Shown: positions 1-8,619 of the stretch, piece by piece
Layout of the letters: each line of letters begins with the position of its first letter
Numbering within the stretch: position 1 is the first letter of the stretch
Origin: Caballeronia sordidicola
GTDB taxonomy: Bacteria; Pseudomonadota; Gammaproteobacteria; Burkholderiales; Burkholderiaceae
DNA length: 64,000 nucleotides
Assembly: GCF_002220365.1 (NCBI RefSeq)
Contig: NZ_MTHB01000094.1
Span: forward strand, 57,824 to 121,823
Direction of reading: 5' to 3'
Made by a program: the position numbers and the translations under genes
The notes under the pieces: generated by a model
Databases searched by the model: none
Told to the model about the DNA's origin: nothing
What the model saw: only the letters and a program-made list of their open reading frames with translations

Positions 1-275
1 ACGCTCATATGCGGATACAGCGCGTAGTTCTGGAACACCATGGCGATGTCCCGGTCCTTCGGCGGCAAGTCGTTGACCACGCGGCCGTCGATCAGAATCC
101 GTCCATGCGTCACGCCTTCCAGTCCCGCCAGCGCACGCAGCAAAGTCGACTTGCCGCACCCGCTCGGTCCCACGAGCACGAGAAACTCGCCGTCCGCCAC
201 AGTCAGGTCGATCTGCTTCAACACCTGTACGGCGCCGAACGACTTCTGCACCTGTTTGAATGCCACTTCAGCCAT
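1..275 (-). CDS. ABC transporter ATP-binding protein, UgpC/MalK type (partial)
   Basis: The N-terminal 91 or so residues of an importer ATPase run off the left edge of the window. A Walker A motif GPSGCGKST and the Q-loop segment [11 protein letters not shown] are readable, and the spacing and the '[12 protein letters not shown]' context are those of the MalK/UgpC group that powers uptake of sugars or glycerol phosphate. The protein would sit at the cytoplasmic face of the inner membrane with two permeases encoded off the window. An alternative ATG fifteen bases upstream (position 290) is in frame; both starts have a GGAG-like sequence ahead. The gene is divergent from an IclR regulator, suggesting regulated carbon-source uptake; the substrate cannot be told from here. 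Confidence 0.9.
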   Translation of the reverse strand, partial: MAEVAFKQVQKSFGAVQVLKQIDLTVADGEFLVLVGPSGCGKSTLLRALAGLEGVTHGRILIDGRVVNDLPPKDRDIAMVFQNYALYPHMS

Positions 276-379
276 CAGCGTCGTCTCCATGCGACTCACT
301 CCGCGTTGCGGATCTCGTGTCTCGCGCGTCTTGCGGACCCCTTTTCCATCGATGCAAATCATTTTAAAGATAAAACGCT

Positions 380-395
380 ATTTCATACATGAATT
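380..395. promoter_or_regulatory. Candidate operator in the ABC/IclR divergent promoter region
   Basis: An imperfect inverted repeat ATTTCAT-AC-ATGAATT (6 of 7 arm bases pair) lies in the only AT-rich part of the intergenic region between the ABC ATPase and the IclR gene. IclR-family proteins bind short palindromes in divergent promoters, so this is a reasonable operator candidate. Only the symmetry is seen; binding is inferred. Confidence 0.35.
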
Positions 396-555
396 TTCAT
401 TGGTGTTTTCCCGATGACCGCATGCCCCGGTTTTCCTGCAACGATGGCGTCTAACGCAACGGTTCGACGATCTACAATCACGCCATGCGATTGCCGGATC
501 TCGTTACGTTGAGACCGGTTGAAGACGGACATCTGGCTTGGGGCAAGGAGAGATT

Positions 556-1347
556 TTGGACAACACGCGATACTCAGCGCCGGCGCTCGAAAAGGGGCTG
601 GACATCATCGAACTGCTGGCGAGTCATCCGGAGGGCTTGTCGCTGGCTGACTTGGGGAAGACACTCGGACGCACGACCGCAGAGATTTTTCGCATGGTCG
701 TCACATTGGAGACGCGCGGATATCTGCTGGCGATAGGTGACCGGTACGTGTTGTCGTTGTTGCTGTTCCAGCTTGCCCATCGTCATCAGCCGGTGCGCTC
801 GCTGGTGACCACGGCGCTGCCGTTGATGACGCAACTGGCCAACGACGTCAAGCAGTCGTTCCACCTGTGCGTGTATCAGGACGGGCGCGTGTTGATTGTC
901 GCGGGGGTGGAGAGTCCGGAACGCTGGGGCTTTTCGTTGAAGGTGGGCACGCTGATCGGCATGACCGATACCGCTTCGGGACAAGTGCTGATGGCGTTCC
1001 AGGAAGAACTGGAACGCAAGCGGATGCTTAAGCTGCACGTCCCCGTTGATGGTGAACTTCCGGTCGATGCGAAACAGCTTGCTGCGGATCTGACGCGGAT
1101 CAAGGAACGTGGACATGCGCGCATGCCTAGCCGCCAGGTCAAGGGGGTCAAGAATCTCGCTTACCCAGTGTTTGGACGAAACGGACACGCCATTGCTTCG
1201 TTGACCACGCCGTTCATCGAACGGATTGATCAAGCCCCGGTCCCTGCCATGAACGAGGTGGGGGACAGGATGAGAACAGCAGCGCAAACGCTGACCGAGC
1301 TAATGGGGTTGAATGTGTATTGGGAGCCTGGTGCTGGTGCGGGTTGA
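556..1347 (+). CDS. IclR family transcriptional regulator
   Basis: A 263-residue regulator with an N-terminal winged helix-turn-helix (about residues 8-70, 'ALEKGLDIIELLASHPEGLS') and a C-terminal IclR effector-binding domain ('KVGTLIGMTDTASGQVLMAF' region, then 'RQVKGVKNLAYPVF'). The start chosen is TTG at 556, because AAGGAG at 545-550 sits five bases upstream of it; an in-frame ATG at 538 lies before that ribosome binding site and would add six residues. Length and domain order fit the family. It is divergent from the ABC importer ATPase, which it probably controls in response to a small carbon metabolite. Confidence 0.9.
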   Translation: MDNTRYSAPALEKGLDIIELLASHPEGLSLADLGKTLGRTTAEIFRMVVTLETRGYLLAIGDRYVLSLLLFQLAHRHQPVRSLVTTALPLMTQLANDVKQSFHLCVYQDGRVLIVAGVESPERWGFSLKVGTLIGMTDTASGQVLMAFQEELERKRMLKLHVPVDGELPVDAKQLAADLTRIKERGHARMPSRQVKGVKNLAYPVFGRNGHAIASLTTPFIERIDQAPVPAMNEVGDRMRTAAQTLTELMGLNVYWEPGAGAG

Positions 1348-1385
1348 AGCACGTCCCGCTGCTTTGCCACGTCGCTGCTTCAAGA

Positions 1386-1565
1386 ATGAAGGAAAAAGCA
1401 GTCCATTTGCCTGAAGGATCAATGCATGCGGTGCCTCGCGGCGTTCTGCACAATCCGGTAGCGGAAGAAGAATGCTGGATCGCATTGATCGAGCCGGTGA
1501 CGTCCAAACATACCGGCAATGTAGAAAGCCTGCTGACGAAATCGCTTGCACAGCAACTCGCCTGA
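1386..1565 (+). pseudogene. C-terminal fragment of a small cupin protein
   Basis: A 59-residue open stretch reads like the second half of a cupin barrel: a glycine/proline turn 'PEGSMHAVPRGVLHNPVA' followed by 'ALIEPVTSKHTGNV', the usual ending of one-domain cupins in which the His of 'GVLHNP' is a metal ligand. The N-terminal half with the first cupin motif is missing, and no ribosome binding site precedes the first ATG. I read it as a remnant left behind the IclR gene. It could be translated as a small protein, but a half-cupin should not fold alone. Confidence 0.5.
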
Positions 1566-2085
1566 TTGGATTAACCTGATTAAATCAACCCTCAATAAGC
1601 TGATTTATAACCAAGCGTCCCGGCGGCTTTCCTTAAGGGTAAAAGCGCAGCGAGTCCGACGACCAGGCGTCTCGCCACGCCCAGTCGCCGGCACGCCACC
1701 TCTCCCCTCGTTAACTATTTAATTCGCTTCGTTTCATCTACCGCTTCTTACCCGCTTCTTAATCGCTCCTTACCTCTTACCGGTTGAACGCCCCCGTTAT
1801 TCCATCCCCGTCACGTTTTTTCACCGGCTGCCTCGTGCTGAACTTCAGTGTCAGCTTGCCCCCGTCCGATCCTTTGGAGTCCCGATAGCGGCAGCGCAAA
1901 CGTTTGTACGCGGCACGGCTATTTGTTTTATTTGCTTGGAGTAGCTTAGGACTTCTTTGCTCGAATCGTTAGGCTCATTTAGCCACGAGATTTCGTGACG
2001 CGCATCCCTACTAAAGCAGGCATACAAATGTGCGTACGCGCGCTCGAGGGAGTCGCGCCCGAACCGGTCCAAGCAGAGCGGCGCA
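1566..2085. other. Intergenic region, no gene recognised
   Basis: About 520 bases between the cupin remnant and the converging DedA gene. A few 'gcttctta'-like repeats occur near 1740-1780. A 73-codon minus-strand open frame exists at 1851-2072, but it has no recognisable domain or convincing start. No tRNA or terminator was identified. Confidence 0.4.
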
Positions 2086-3060
2086 CTAGAACCGCGCCAT
2101 AGATGCCGCGAACAAATTCAACTCGGGCGGCAGCGGCTCAACCGCATAACCACGGCGTACCCACTCGTCCAGGCCGCCGGATAAAACGCGAACGTTCACG
2201 ACGTGTTTCCCGAGCAACTGCTTGCGAATCTTCCTGACAGTCGCATCGTTGGGATACATGCTGTACACAACAATGTTGCTCGCCGAAAGATTCGCATCCA
2301 TGGTGTCGAGCGATTCGACATCGAGCAGCAATGCCCCCGGGATTCGATACGACTCGTCGCGCCGGACCGAGACCGGACGCGCATCGAGAATCAAAGGCGG
2401 CGAACTGGACCGCATCATCCGGTAGAGCCGCTCGGGCGAGACAATCCTGCGGCTCAGCCATTTCCTGAAACGCCAGCGCAGGAGGTACCGATATGCCAGA
2501 TACACGACCGCGGCGGTGAACAGGACGTCGAGTATCGATCCCCCGTGGGGTCTGAGCACACTCAGCAACAACCCAAGTTGCCGCTCGAACAACGCGCCAC
2601 CCAGCAACCAGAACGCAGCCCAGGCCACCGTGCCCAACGCATCCCATGCTACAAAAACAACCGGCGCGATCTGCGTGGTGCCCATCAGCGGCGGCGTAAT
2701 GAGCGCAAGGCCTGGAACAAACTTCGACACCGCCACGATCGCCACGCCAAAACGTTCGAACAACGCACGCGTGGTACGCACGCTTGCATCGAGCGATAAC
2801 GAGATACGCCCGAGAAAATCGGTCAGGCGACGCCCATAGATACGCCCCGCAGAAAACCACACACCGTCCCCGAGCAACGCGGCGACTACCGCAGCACACA
2901 GCACGTGGGAGAAAACCAGGTTCCCGCCGGCGATCGCGGAGCCGGCAAAGACAAGCACGGGGATAGCCGGCAGCGGTACACCCAGCCGCGTGGCCAGCAC
3001 ATTGGCGAAGACTGCCGCGCTTCCCCAGTTCTCAATTGCCGAGGGTGGAATTTGTATCAA
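2086..3060 (-). CDS. DedA (VTT) membrane protein fused to a rhodanese-like domain
   Basis: A 324-residue fusion. Residues 1-200 are a DedA/VTT-fold membrane domain with several hydrophobic segments and the re-entrant motif region 'FGVAIVAVSKFVPGLALITP'. Residues 220-310 are a rhodanese-like domain ('PPLILDAR', 'IPGALLL', 'VLSGGLDEW'). In active homologues the rhodanese loop carries Cys (typically YCxCPNEA), but here it reads YSMYPND (266-272), so Ser267 stands where the sulfur-accepting Cys should be. The start is TTG at 3060, supported by an AGGAGG seven bases upstream. DedA proteins are linked to lipid scrambling, envelope integrity and pH homeostasis; the fused domain is probably non-catalytic and may bind a ligand. 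Confidence 0.85.
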   Translation of the reverse strand: MIQIPPSAIENWGSAAVFANVLATRLGVPLPAIPVLVFAGSAIAGGNLVFSHVLCAAVVAALLGDGVWFSAGRIYGRRLTDFLGRISLSLDASVRTTRALFERFGVAIVAVSKFVPGLALITPPLMGTTQIAPVVFVAWDALGTVAWAAFWLLGGALFERQLGLLLSVLRPHGGSILDVLFTAAVVYLAYRYLLRWRFRKWLSRRIVSPERLYRMMRSSSPPLILDARPVSVRRDESYRIPGALLLDVESLDTMDANLSASNIVVYSMYPNDATVRKIRKQLLGKHVVNVRVLSGGLDEWVRRGYAVEPLPPELNLFAASMARF

Positions 3061-3153
3061 GTACCCGCCTCCTGAAGCATTCGGTATCGTCTAGCCGCCG
3101 CTTCATTTCATAGTGCGTTCAAAGTTCATCGTTTCATGAGTGCCGGATCGACG

Positions 3154-5163
3154 TCATTGCCCCTCGGATTCCACCAGCGTCACCGGAATGCCCCCGCAGC
3201 CCGCGCTTCTCGCCACTTCCAGGCCCCGCCACGGCGACACCTCCCCACTGGCTGCAATCATCGGCTCGATTCGCTTGTCCGGACGCAACACGTTGAACGG
3301 CCATGACGGCCGCAGCAACCGCTCGTGGACGAGCGAGCCGAGCCAGATAGGTGTGGGCAACAGCGCGCCCCGATGCGACACCGCATACTGCGTCGGCCAG
3401 AATCGCAAGACATCGCGTTCGTCCGCGCTCATGTGAGCGCGCGTAAATACCAGCACCGATGGTTCGCCATTGTTCAACCTCGGCAACACGGGAAGCGCCG
3501 TAGCCGCCACATCCGGGGAAACGAGAGACAAGATGCTATGCGCTGATAAACGCGACCCTTCGGTCCACCCCCGGCGCTCCAATTGAGCCCTGATCTCCCC
3601 CGCTGTTGCTGTCCATTGAATGGTGATGGGTTCGAGCCGGTCACCGTCCATGCTTGACCGATAGCAAGAAAAGGTCCGCCACACGGTATCTGTCCATTCC
3701 AACGGCGTCACCACGATAGCCGGCGGGGTCGGTTCGACCGCCATCGCGTCAAGGCTCGTCCGGAACTGCAACGCGACGCTCACGCATACAACCACGAGGA
3801 CGGTGACCGGCATCATGGCCCGAGGTGCCGGTTTCGCGGGGTATCGCCACACGGCGGTAAGCGCAACGAGAAAGACCCAGGTAGCGGCGAGTGCGGCGCC
3901 GCCGATGGCATCGGAGAAAGTGAAGTGGCCGAAATACAGTCCCGAGAAAGCGACCGAAACCAGCACGGCGATAGTCGCCATCGCGACGAATACCCTCGTC
4001 ACCGCCCCCACCCGGCGCGCCAGCAAGAACGAGAGGAAGCCGTAGATCACCACACTGGCAGCGACGTGATTGCTCGGGAACGCGCGCAAGCTGGACGCCA
4101 CCGCGCCCGGAAGCGGGCGCTGGATCGTGATCTGGATTGCCAGGATCAACAGCTGGGAAAACACGACAGCGGTCAGCCAGTACGCAACCGTGCGCCAGCG
4201 GCGTTCAACCGCCATCCATAGGACGACCAGCACCGTGAGGGCGCCGAGTGTCGGCACGCTGCCCAGCGTGCCGAGCACAGCCAGGACTGCGTCGCCCCAT
4301 GACGATCGGTATGACTGCAGGAAGCGATAAACCGACACATCGACTTGGACCAGCGGGTCGCCGTGCGAGACGCCGTGCAGCGTGGAAAAAAACACGGTGG
4401 CTGACGCGAGCAGCAGCACGGAGATCACGGCAATAAGCGCAGCCGCCTGATGCTTGGGGTCAAGGATACCGAGCACTGCCCGGCCAATTGCGCCAGGGTG
4501 ATGACGCGCCCAACGTAGCAGATTTCGACGCGAGGAGTCCGTCCATGCCCGTGCGTGCGACACGACAAGGCTTGTCAGCCTGAACGTCAGCCAGGTCGCG
4601 GCAACGAGGATGGCGAGCACGGCGACGAGCCGGAAGGACACGGCGCCCGCCAGTTCGATCGATGCCCCGAAGACAACCCCCGGAAGGATATGCACGGGCG
4701 CCCAGACGAGCGCCGAGATGATGTTGATGACCAGGAATCGCACCGGCCGCATTCCCATCATGCCCGCCACGACGGGAACGACCGCGCGCAGCGGTGCAAT
4801 AAAGCGCGCGAAGATCACGCTTTTTGCCCCGTGCGCCTCGAAGTAGCGCTGCCCCGCCGTCAGCATGCCGGGATGCGTGCGGAACGGCCACAACTTCGCG
4901 ATGGTTTCCTTGTGGCTGCAGCCGAACCAGTAGCTTGCGGCATCGCCTGCCACAGCCCCGGTGAGGGCGCAGGCGAAGACCCAGCCGAGATTCAGCGAAC
5001 CGGTGCCGACCAGCGCGCCTGCCACGAACATGGCGGTGCTGCCCGGAACAAACGTGCCGATAAACGCAATGGATTCAAAAAACGCTGCAAGCAAAACGAC
5101 CGTGAGAGCCCATGCAGGATGCCCCGAAAGCAGATGCAGCAATTTGAAGTAGGCATGCTCCAT
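3154..5163 (-). CDS. DedA - PAP2 - LssY_C fusion membrane protein
   Basis: A 669-residue inner-membrane protein. Residues 1-200 form a DedA/VTT domain ('FFESIAFIGTFVPGSTAMF', 'FARFIAPLRAVVPVVAGMMG'). Residues 240-440 form a PAP2-type phosphatase domain (RP at 349-350, PSNH at 363-366, His413/Asp418). The last 180 residues resemble LssY_C. Such fusions are thought to act on lipid or undecaprenyl phosphates at the membrane. The canonical PAP2 signature K-x6-RP / PSGH / SR-x5-H is altered: no Lys precedes RP, PSGH is PSNH, and the SR arginine is replaced (SGLYFGH). Catalysis is therefore uncertain. It starts at an ATG with GGAG upstream and precedes the DedA-rhodanese gene on the same strand, 93 bases apart. 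Confidence 0.87.
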   Translation of the reverse strand: MEHAYFKLLHLLSGHPAWALTVVLLAAFFESIAFIGTFVPGSTAMFVAGALVGTGSLNLGWVFACALTGAVAGDAASYWFGCSHKETIAKLWPFRTHPGMLTAGQRYFEAHGAKSVIFARFIAPLRAVVPVVAGMMGMRPVRFLVINIISALVWAPVHILPGVVFGASIELAGAVSFRLVAVLAILVAATWLTFRLTSLVVSHARAWTDSSRRNLLRWARHHPGAIGRAVLGILDPKHQAAALIAVISVLLLASATVFFSTLHGVSHGDPLVQVDVSVYRFLQSYRSSWGDAVLAVLGTLGSVPTLGALTVLVVLWMAVERRWRTVAYWLTAVVFSQLLILAIQITIQRPLPGAVASSLRAFPSNHVAASVVIYGFLSFLLARRVGAVTRVFVAMATIAVLVSVAFSGLYFGHFTFSDAIGGAALAATWVFLVALTAVWRYPAKPAPRAMMPVTVLVVVCVSVALQFRTSLDAMAVEPTPPAIVVTPLEWTDTVWRTFSCYRSSMDGDRLEPITIQWTATAGEIRAQLERRGWTEGSRLSAHSILSLVSPDVAATALPVLPRLNNGEPSVLVFTRAHMSADERDVLRFWPTQYAVSHRGALLPTPIWLGSLVHERLLRPSWPFNVLRPDKRIEPMIAASGEVSPWRGLEVARSAGCGGIPVTLVESEGQ

Positions 5164-5533
5164 CGGCGTCTCCGGACCGTTCTTTCCTTTCAGCTGATTT
5201 TAAGACTGTTCCCGCGAGGCTAGAAGCAATGTTAAATCTCGCTGTACCGCCTGCATGGCGGGGGTTTGAATGGCGAGTATGTTCCTGCGAAGCTGTTATT
5301 GCGCCGATCCCGTTCGCCCGCCTTCTCTGACTCGGAGCGCGTGACATAGGGACGACCGCGCCCTGGGTCATGGTGGTCCAGCCTCCCTGACGCGTGAAAG
5401 GCGCCGACCGGGCTACGACCGGGCCGGACGCATGCCAACGCATCACCGTTTAAGCTTTAAGGTGAGTTTCGAGAACCCTGACGGCTTTGATCAAGAGAAG
5501 GTAGCAAGACTGCGACCTGCCATGCGCGAGCGC
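5164..5533. other. Intergenic region, no gene recognised
   Basis: About 370 bases between two minus-strand genes. It must hold the promoter of the DedA-PAP2 gene and the end of the J-domain transcript. I see no convincing coding frame, RNA gene or strong hairpin. Confidence 0.35.
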
Positions 5534-6142
5534 TCACGAGCGCAGCACGTTCCAGAAGGGCAACCAGATATCGGAAAACGACCGCACCCGATCCGCAGGT
5601 GCCGGGTCCTCTTCTTGCTGTCTATGTTCTTGCTGCATAGTGTGCGTATCGGGAGAGGCCTTCTCTGGCTCGGCCGATTCAGCCTCGGCCTGTCTGGACG
5701 CGTGCAGCGCCAGGGCGCTATCGGCGATACGACACGCAAGGTCGTCGCTGCACTCATGGGCCAGCAACACGCCACGGACGACGTCGCGGTTATAGCCCTG
5801 CGTCGCGAAGCGCATCGCGAGCGCGACGCGGCCGGCGTATTGCGCTTCCTGCGCGGCACGCAACGCTGCCTCGCGTTCAGCTTGCTCCTGTTCCTCACGC
5901 AGCCGCTGCGCTTCCTGCCGCCTCATTTCCTCAGCAAAAACGGAATCGTAGACCTGCCTTTGCGCGGGATCGGACAGAATTGCGTAAGCATGTCGAATGT
6001 CGAGAAAAGCGGCTCGTGCAGCATGCTCCTGACCGACATTGCGATCCGGATGCCAACGCATGACCGCCTTCCGGTAAGCCCGTTTTATCTCTTCGGCCGT
6101 CGCATTTTCCAGGACGGACAAGGTGTCATACAAGGTTGTCAT
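5534..6142 (-). CDS. J-domain (DnaJ-like) co-chaperone
   Basis: A 202-residue protein whose first 70 residues are a J domain: 'YDTLSVLENATAEEIKRAYR' and the HPD tripeptide at 31-33, the element that stimulates DnaK ATPase. No zinc-finger or C-terminal substrate domain of full DnaJ follows. Instead there is a long charged helix (about 75-110, Glu/Gln/Arg-rich) and a low-complexity C-terminus. It is therefore a stand-alone type III J-protein that would direct Hsp70 to an unknown client. It is divergent from the DUF2934 gene. Confidence 0.88.
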   Translation of the reverse strand: MTTLYDTLSVLENATAEEIKRAYRKAVMRWHPDRNVGQEHAARAAFLDIRHAYAILSDPAQRQVYDSVFAEEMRRQEAQRLREEQEQAEREAALRAAQEAQYAGRVALAMRFATQGYNRDVVRGVLLAHECSDDLACRIADSALALHASRQAEAESAEPEKASPDTHTMQQEHRQQEEDPAPADRVRSFSDIWLPFWNVLRS

Positions 6143-6340
6143 CGCGATACCTCAAACTTATCCGCGAGACATCCTAGCACGGGAAAAAAGACATTTTTAT
6201 AGCGTGGCAAGATCTAACTGCGCATTGTGCCCAGATCGATCCCAAACTCAATCAGTGCGCTCAATGCGCCCTCCGCCCGTTCACATGCGGAGTGACGCTC
6301 CTGTAACATAAACGTTCGAATACGCGAAACGGTTAATGGA

Positions 6341-6823
6341 ATGCACAACAAATCTTTGGAAGAGAAGCTTCGTTTGCACGCATACCATCTATGGGAAGCG
6401 GACGGTCGTCCTGAAGGACGGTCTACGGAGTATTGGGAGAAAGCACGCGTCTTGCTGGAGCATGAGCTAGCCCCTGTCATACCGCCCCATGAAGCAAACG
6501 AAGCGGACGCGGTCACCGCGAAGCCCGCAAAGAAACCGGTCAAGCCGAAGTCAAAAGCGACGCCCGCTGGAGAGGACAGCGTCAAAGTACCGAAGGCCAA
6601 GCCCAAAGCTGACGCAAAGCCTGACGTCAAGGTTGCTCGCAAAACCGCGACCAAGACACCAGCCAAACCCAAGACTGCCGACACCGACGTAGCGTCGAAA
6701 AAGCCAAAGACCGCCGCTAAGTCGGCGGCCAAGCCGAAGGCAATCGCTGAGGTTGTGGAGAAACCAGCTAAGAAACCCGCGGTCAAAGTCGCAGCAAAGG
6801 TTTCGAAGACCTCGAAGAAGTAA
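6341..6823 (+). CDS. DUF2934 protein with Lys/Ala/Pro-rich tail
   Basis: A 160-residue protein. Residues 1-45 match the short DUF2934 helix ('RLHAYHLWEADGRPEGRSTE', 'YWEKA'), a domain common in Rhizobiales and Burkholderiales with no assigned function. From about residue 55 the chain is a repetitive Lys/Ala/Pro sequence with many 'AKPK' and 'KKPA' units, like the C-terminal tail of eukaryotic histone H1 and of bacterial DNA-compacting proteins. The tail is probably disordered and binds nucleic acid; this is inference. It lies near a second Ala/Lys-tailed protein at 7642. Confidence 0.75.
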   Translation: MHNKSLEEKLRLHAYHLWEADGRPEGRSTEYWEKARVLLEHELAPVIPPHEANEADAVTAKPAKKPVKPKSKATPAGEDSVKVPKAKPKADAKPDVKVARKTATKTPAKPKTADTDVASKKPKTAAKSAAKPKAIAEVVEKPAKKPAVKVAAKVSKTSKK

Positions 6824-6944
6824 CGCGGGGCGCCGTATTTTTGCTTGCGTAATCCGGGCTCATATGAGGTCACGCGGTAGTTTTTTTATCGCCGGATAGT
6901 GCATTGGCGAATCATGGTTCTGTTCATATTTTTGTGGAGCGCGT

Positions 6945-7148
6945 ATGCGAAGTTTCCTCGCGGTCGTCTTGTTGGCCGCTGCAGCGAGCGCCGCCATTCC
7001 CACGGTGGCTGACGCTCGGCCCCGGCAGGAATGCCGGCGCGTCTGGGTCCACGGTCATTACGTGCGGCGCTGCCGTCCATTGCCCCCGCCGAGACACCAT
7101 CATCATCGCCCGCCGCCGCGTCATCGGCCGCCGCCTCACCGGTATTAG
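6945..7148 (+). CDS. Small exported His/Pro/Arg-rich protein
   Basis: A 67-residue protein with a clear Sec signal peptide (Met-Arg, hydrophobic core to about residue 19, then 'ADARPRQ') and a mature part of about 44 residues dominated by Pro, Arg and His, ending in 'PPPRHRPPPHRY'. The His-rich runs suggest metal binding in the periplasm, but no function is established. A GTGGAG sequence sits before the ATG. Small exported proteins of this composition are common in Paraburkholderia. Confidence 0.6.
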   Translation: MRSFLAVVLLAAAASAAIPTVADARPRQECRRVWVHGHYVRRCRPLPPPRHHHHRPPPRHRPPPHRY

Positions 7149-7641
7149 AGGTCGTCAGTGAGCGACACAGCAGTAACGGCTTACCGATCGAACAGATCGA
7201 AGCCGTTAATCGGCACCTCTCGATCAAAGTACTTCTACTACTTCTCCATGCGTGCGGCGGGTCATTGGCAGGATCATGGCAGCCGGACGTTCTCCTCCGC
7301 TACCCTTGGGATCGATAGATCATTCTCCCGGCGTTTCCCAAACCTGCATCGATAACCTATGCATTTACATCCGAGCCCGACCGATGTCGGAATCGTGCGA
7401 CTGAATAACGCAGCGGAGAGTGGCAAAGACCAGCGCTTCTGTGATTTTTTAGTGGGCCGCAAACCAGGTGGATCTAACCCTAAGCATTCAATACGCGAAG
7501 CCTAAAAGGCTGGTCTTTTTGTCATGGATTGAAACAAACTGTATTAAGAGATGCGAGTCTTTAATGCCTGGTCCTATTGCCCGCTTCCGAAATCGGAGAA
7601 CGCATGGCATAGTGCGGGCAATCACTCTTAAGGAAACCATA
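7149..7641. other. Intergenic region upstream of the H-NS-like gene
   Basis: About 490 bases with no recognisable gene. The reading frame of the H-NS-like gene stays open back to 7468, but the only good ribosome binding site is at 7630-7636, just before the ATG at 7642, so the upstream part is read as leader. It presumably holds the promoter. Confidence 0.4.
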
Positions 7642-8298
7642 ATGCCGACTCTGGAACAGATTCAAGCCAAGCTGAAAAAGCTGCAGGCGCAAGCGGAAGC
7701 AATGATCGCAAAGCGTGCGCAATCCGTACTCGACGACATCCGCAAGCTAATGGAAAAGCACGGACTGACCACTGCTGATATTGATGCGCATTCATCCACG
7801 AAGAAGCCGCGCGGCCGGCCTGCAGGTAAAACATCCAAGCTTGGCGCCAAGGTGAAAGCAGCTGCAAAGCCAAAGTTGCCTGCCAAATATCGCAACCCCA
7901 AGACCGGTGAAACGTGGAGTGGTTGGGCTCGGCCGCCGCTTTGGATCAAGGACGTCAAGGACCGTACGAAATTCCTGATCGATGGCCACAGTGACAGCCA
8001 AGCCGTTGTAACGAGCGAGACAAAACCTGCAAGCAAAAAGGCAGCAAAGAAAGTGACGGCTAAATCGCTAAGCGCAAAGGCGCCAGCAAAAAAAGCCACT
8101 GCTAAGAAAGCGTCGGCCAAGAGCGCGACCGTAGCGAATGTTCCCGCGAAAAAAGCAGCCGCCAAGAAAGCGCCCGCGAAACGAATGTTCGCCAAGAAGG
8201 CTTCCGCAGCGAAGAAATCTCCAACGTCCGCTAGCAAGACGACCCCTGCAGCTAGCCAGGATTCCGCATCGGCCGTAGCGGTTACGCCTTCGGTTTAA
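7642..8298 (+). CDS. H-NS family nucleoid protein with Ala/Lys-rich tail
   Basis: A 218-residue protein. Residues 1-45 are a coiled-coil oligomerisation helix ('LEQIQAKLKKLQAQAEAMIA'). A basic 'KKPRGRPAG' AT-hook-like element follows near residues 52-62. Residues 78-100 carry the H-NS DNA-binding core ('YRNPKTGETWSGWARPPLWI'). The last 90 or so residues are a repetitive Lys/Ala tail with many 'AKKA' units, like histone H1. It should bind AT-rich or curved DNA, silence foreign genes and compact DNA. The ATG at 7642 is chosen because AAGGAAA lies just upstream. A hairpin follows the stop. Confidence 0.88.
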   Translation: MPTLEQIQAKLKKLQAQAEAMIAKRAQSVLDDIRKLMEKHGLTTADIDAHSSTKKPRGRPAGKTSKLGAKVKAAAKPKLPAKYRNPKTGETWSGWARPPLWIKDVKDRTKFLIDGHSDSQAVVTSETKPASKKAAKKVTAKSLSAKAPAKKATAKKASAKSATVANVPAKKAAAKKAPAKRMFAKKASAAKKSPTSASKTTPAASQDSASAVAVTPSV

Positions 8299-8313
8299 AG
8301 AAAAGCCAGAGCG

Positions 8314-8337
8314 GCCCCTCATTAATGACCGAGGGGC
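8314..8337 (+). terminator. Stem-loop after the H-NS-like gene
   Basis: GCCCCTC (8314-8320) pairs perfectly with GAGGGGC (8331-8337) around a ten-base loop, sixteen bases past the stop codon. There is no strong T tract, so this is a probable but not classical intrinsic terminator. Confidence 0.5.
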
Positions 8338-8619
8338 TCGCTAAGCTTGAGTGTTTTGGGTTCCATTTCGATTTTCCGTCTGGCTCGGTTCAGCCGCAAC
8401 CGCCCTGGAAAATTTGACCGAGCTTGTGAGAAAAATAGAGAAGCTTTACCGGAATCTGCAGCACGCGGGTCGACGTGACGCGCTCGCTCCGCGTGCCCTG
8501 TCTGGGATAAGCACCTGACGCAGCCAATCACGTTCGGCGTATGTTTGATTGCAGACAAAGCATCCGAAGAGTACAACGCGTCAGAAGCCAGTCCATCAGA
8601 CTACTGGTCGCGTCTCGTC

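Noticed and set aside
1851..2072. 73-codon minus-strand frame
   Set aside because: No recognisable domain, no convincing ribosome binding site, and composition unlike neighbouring genes.
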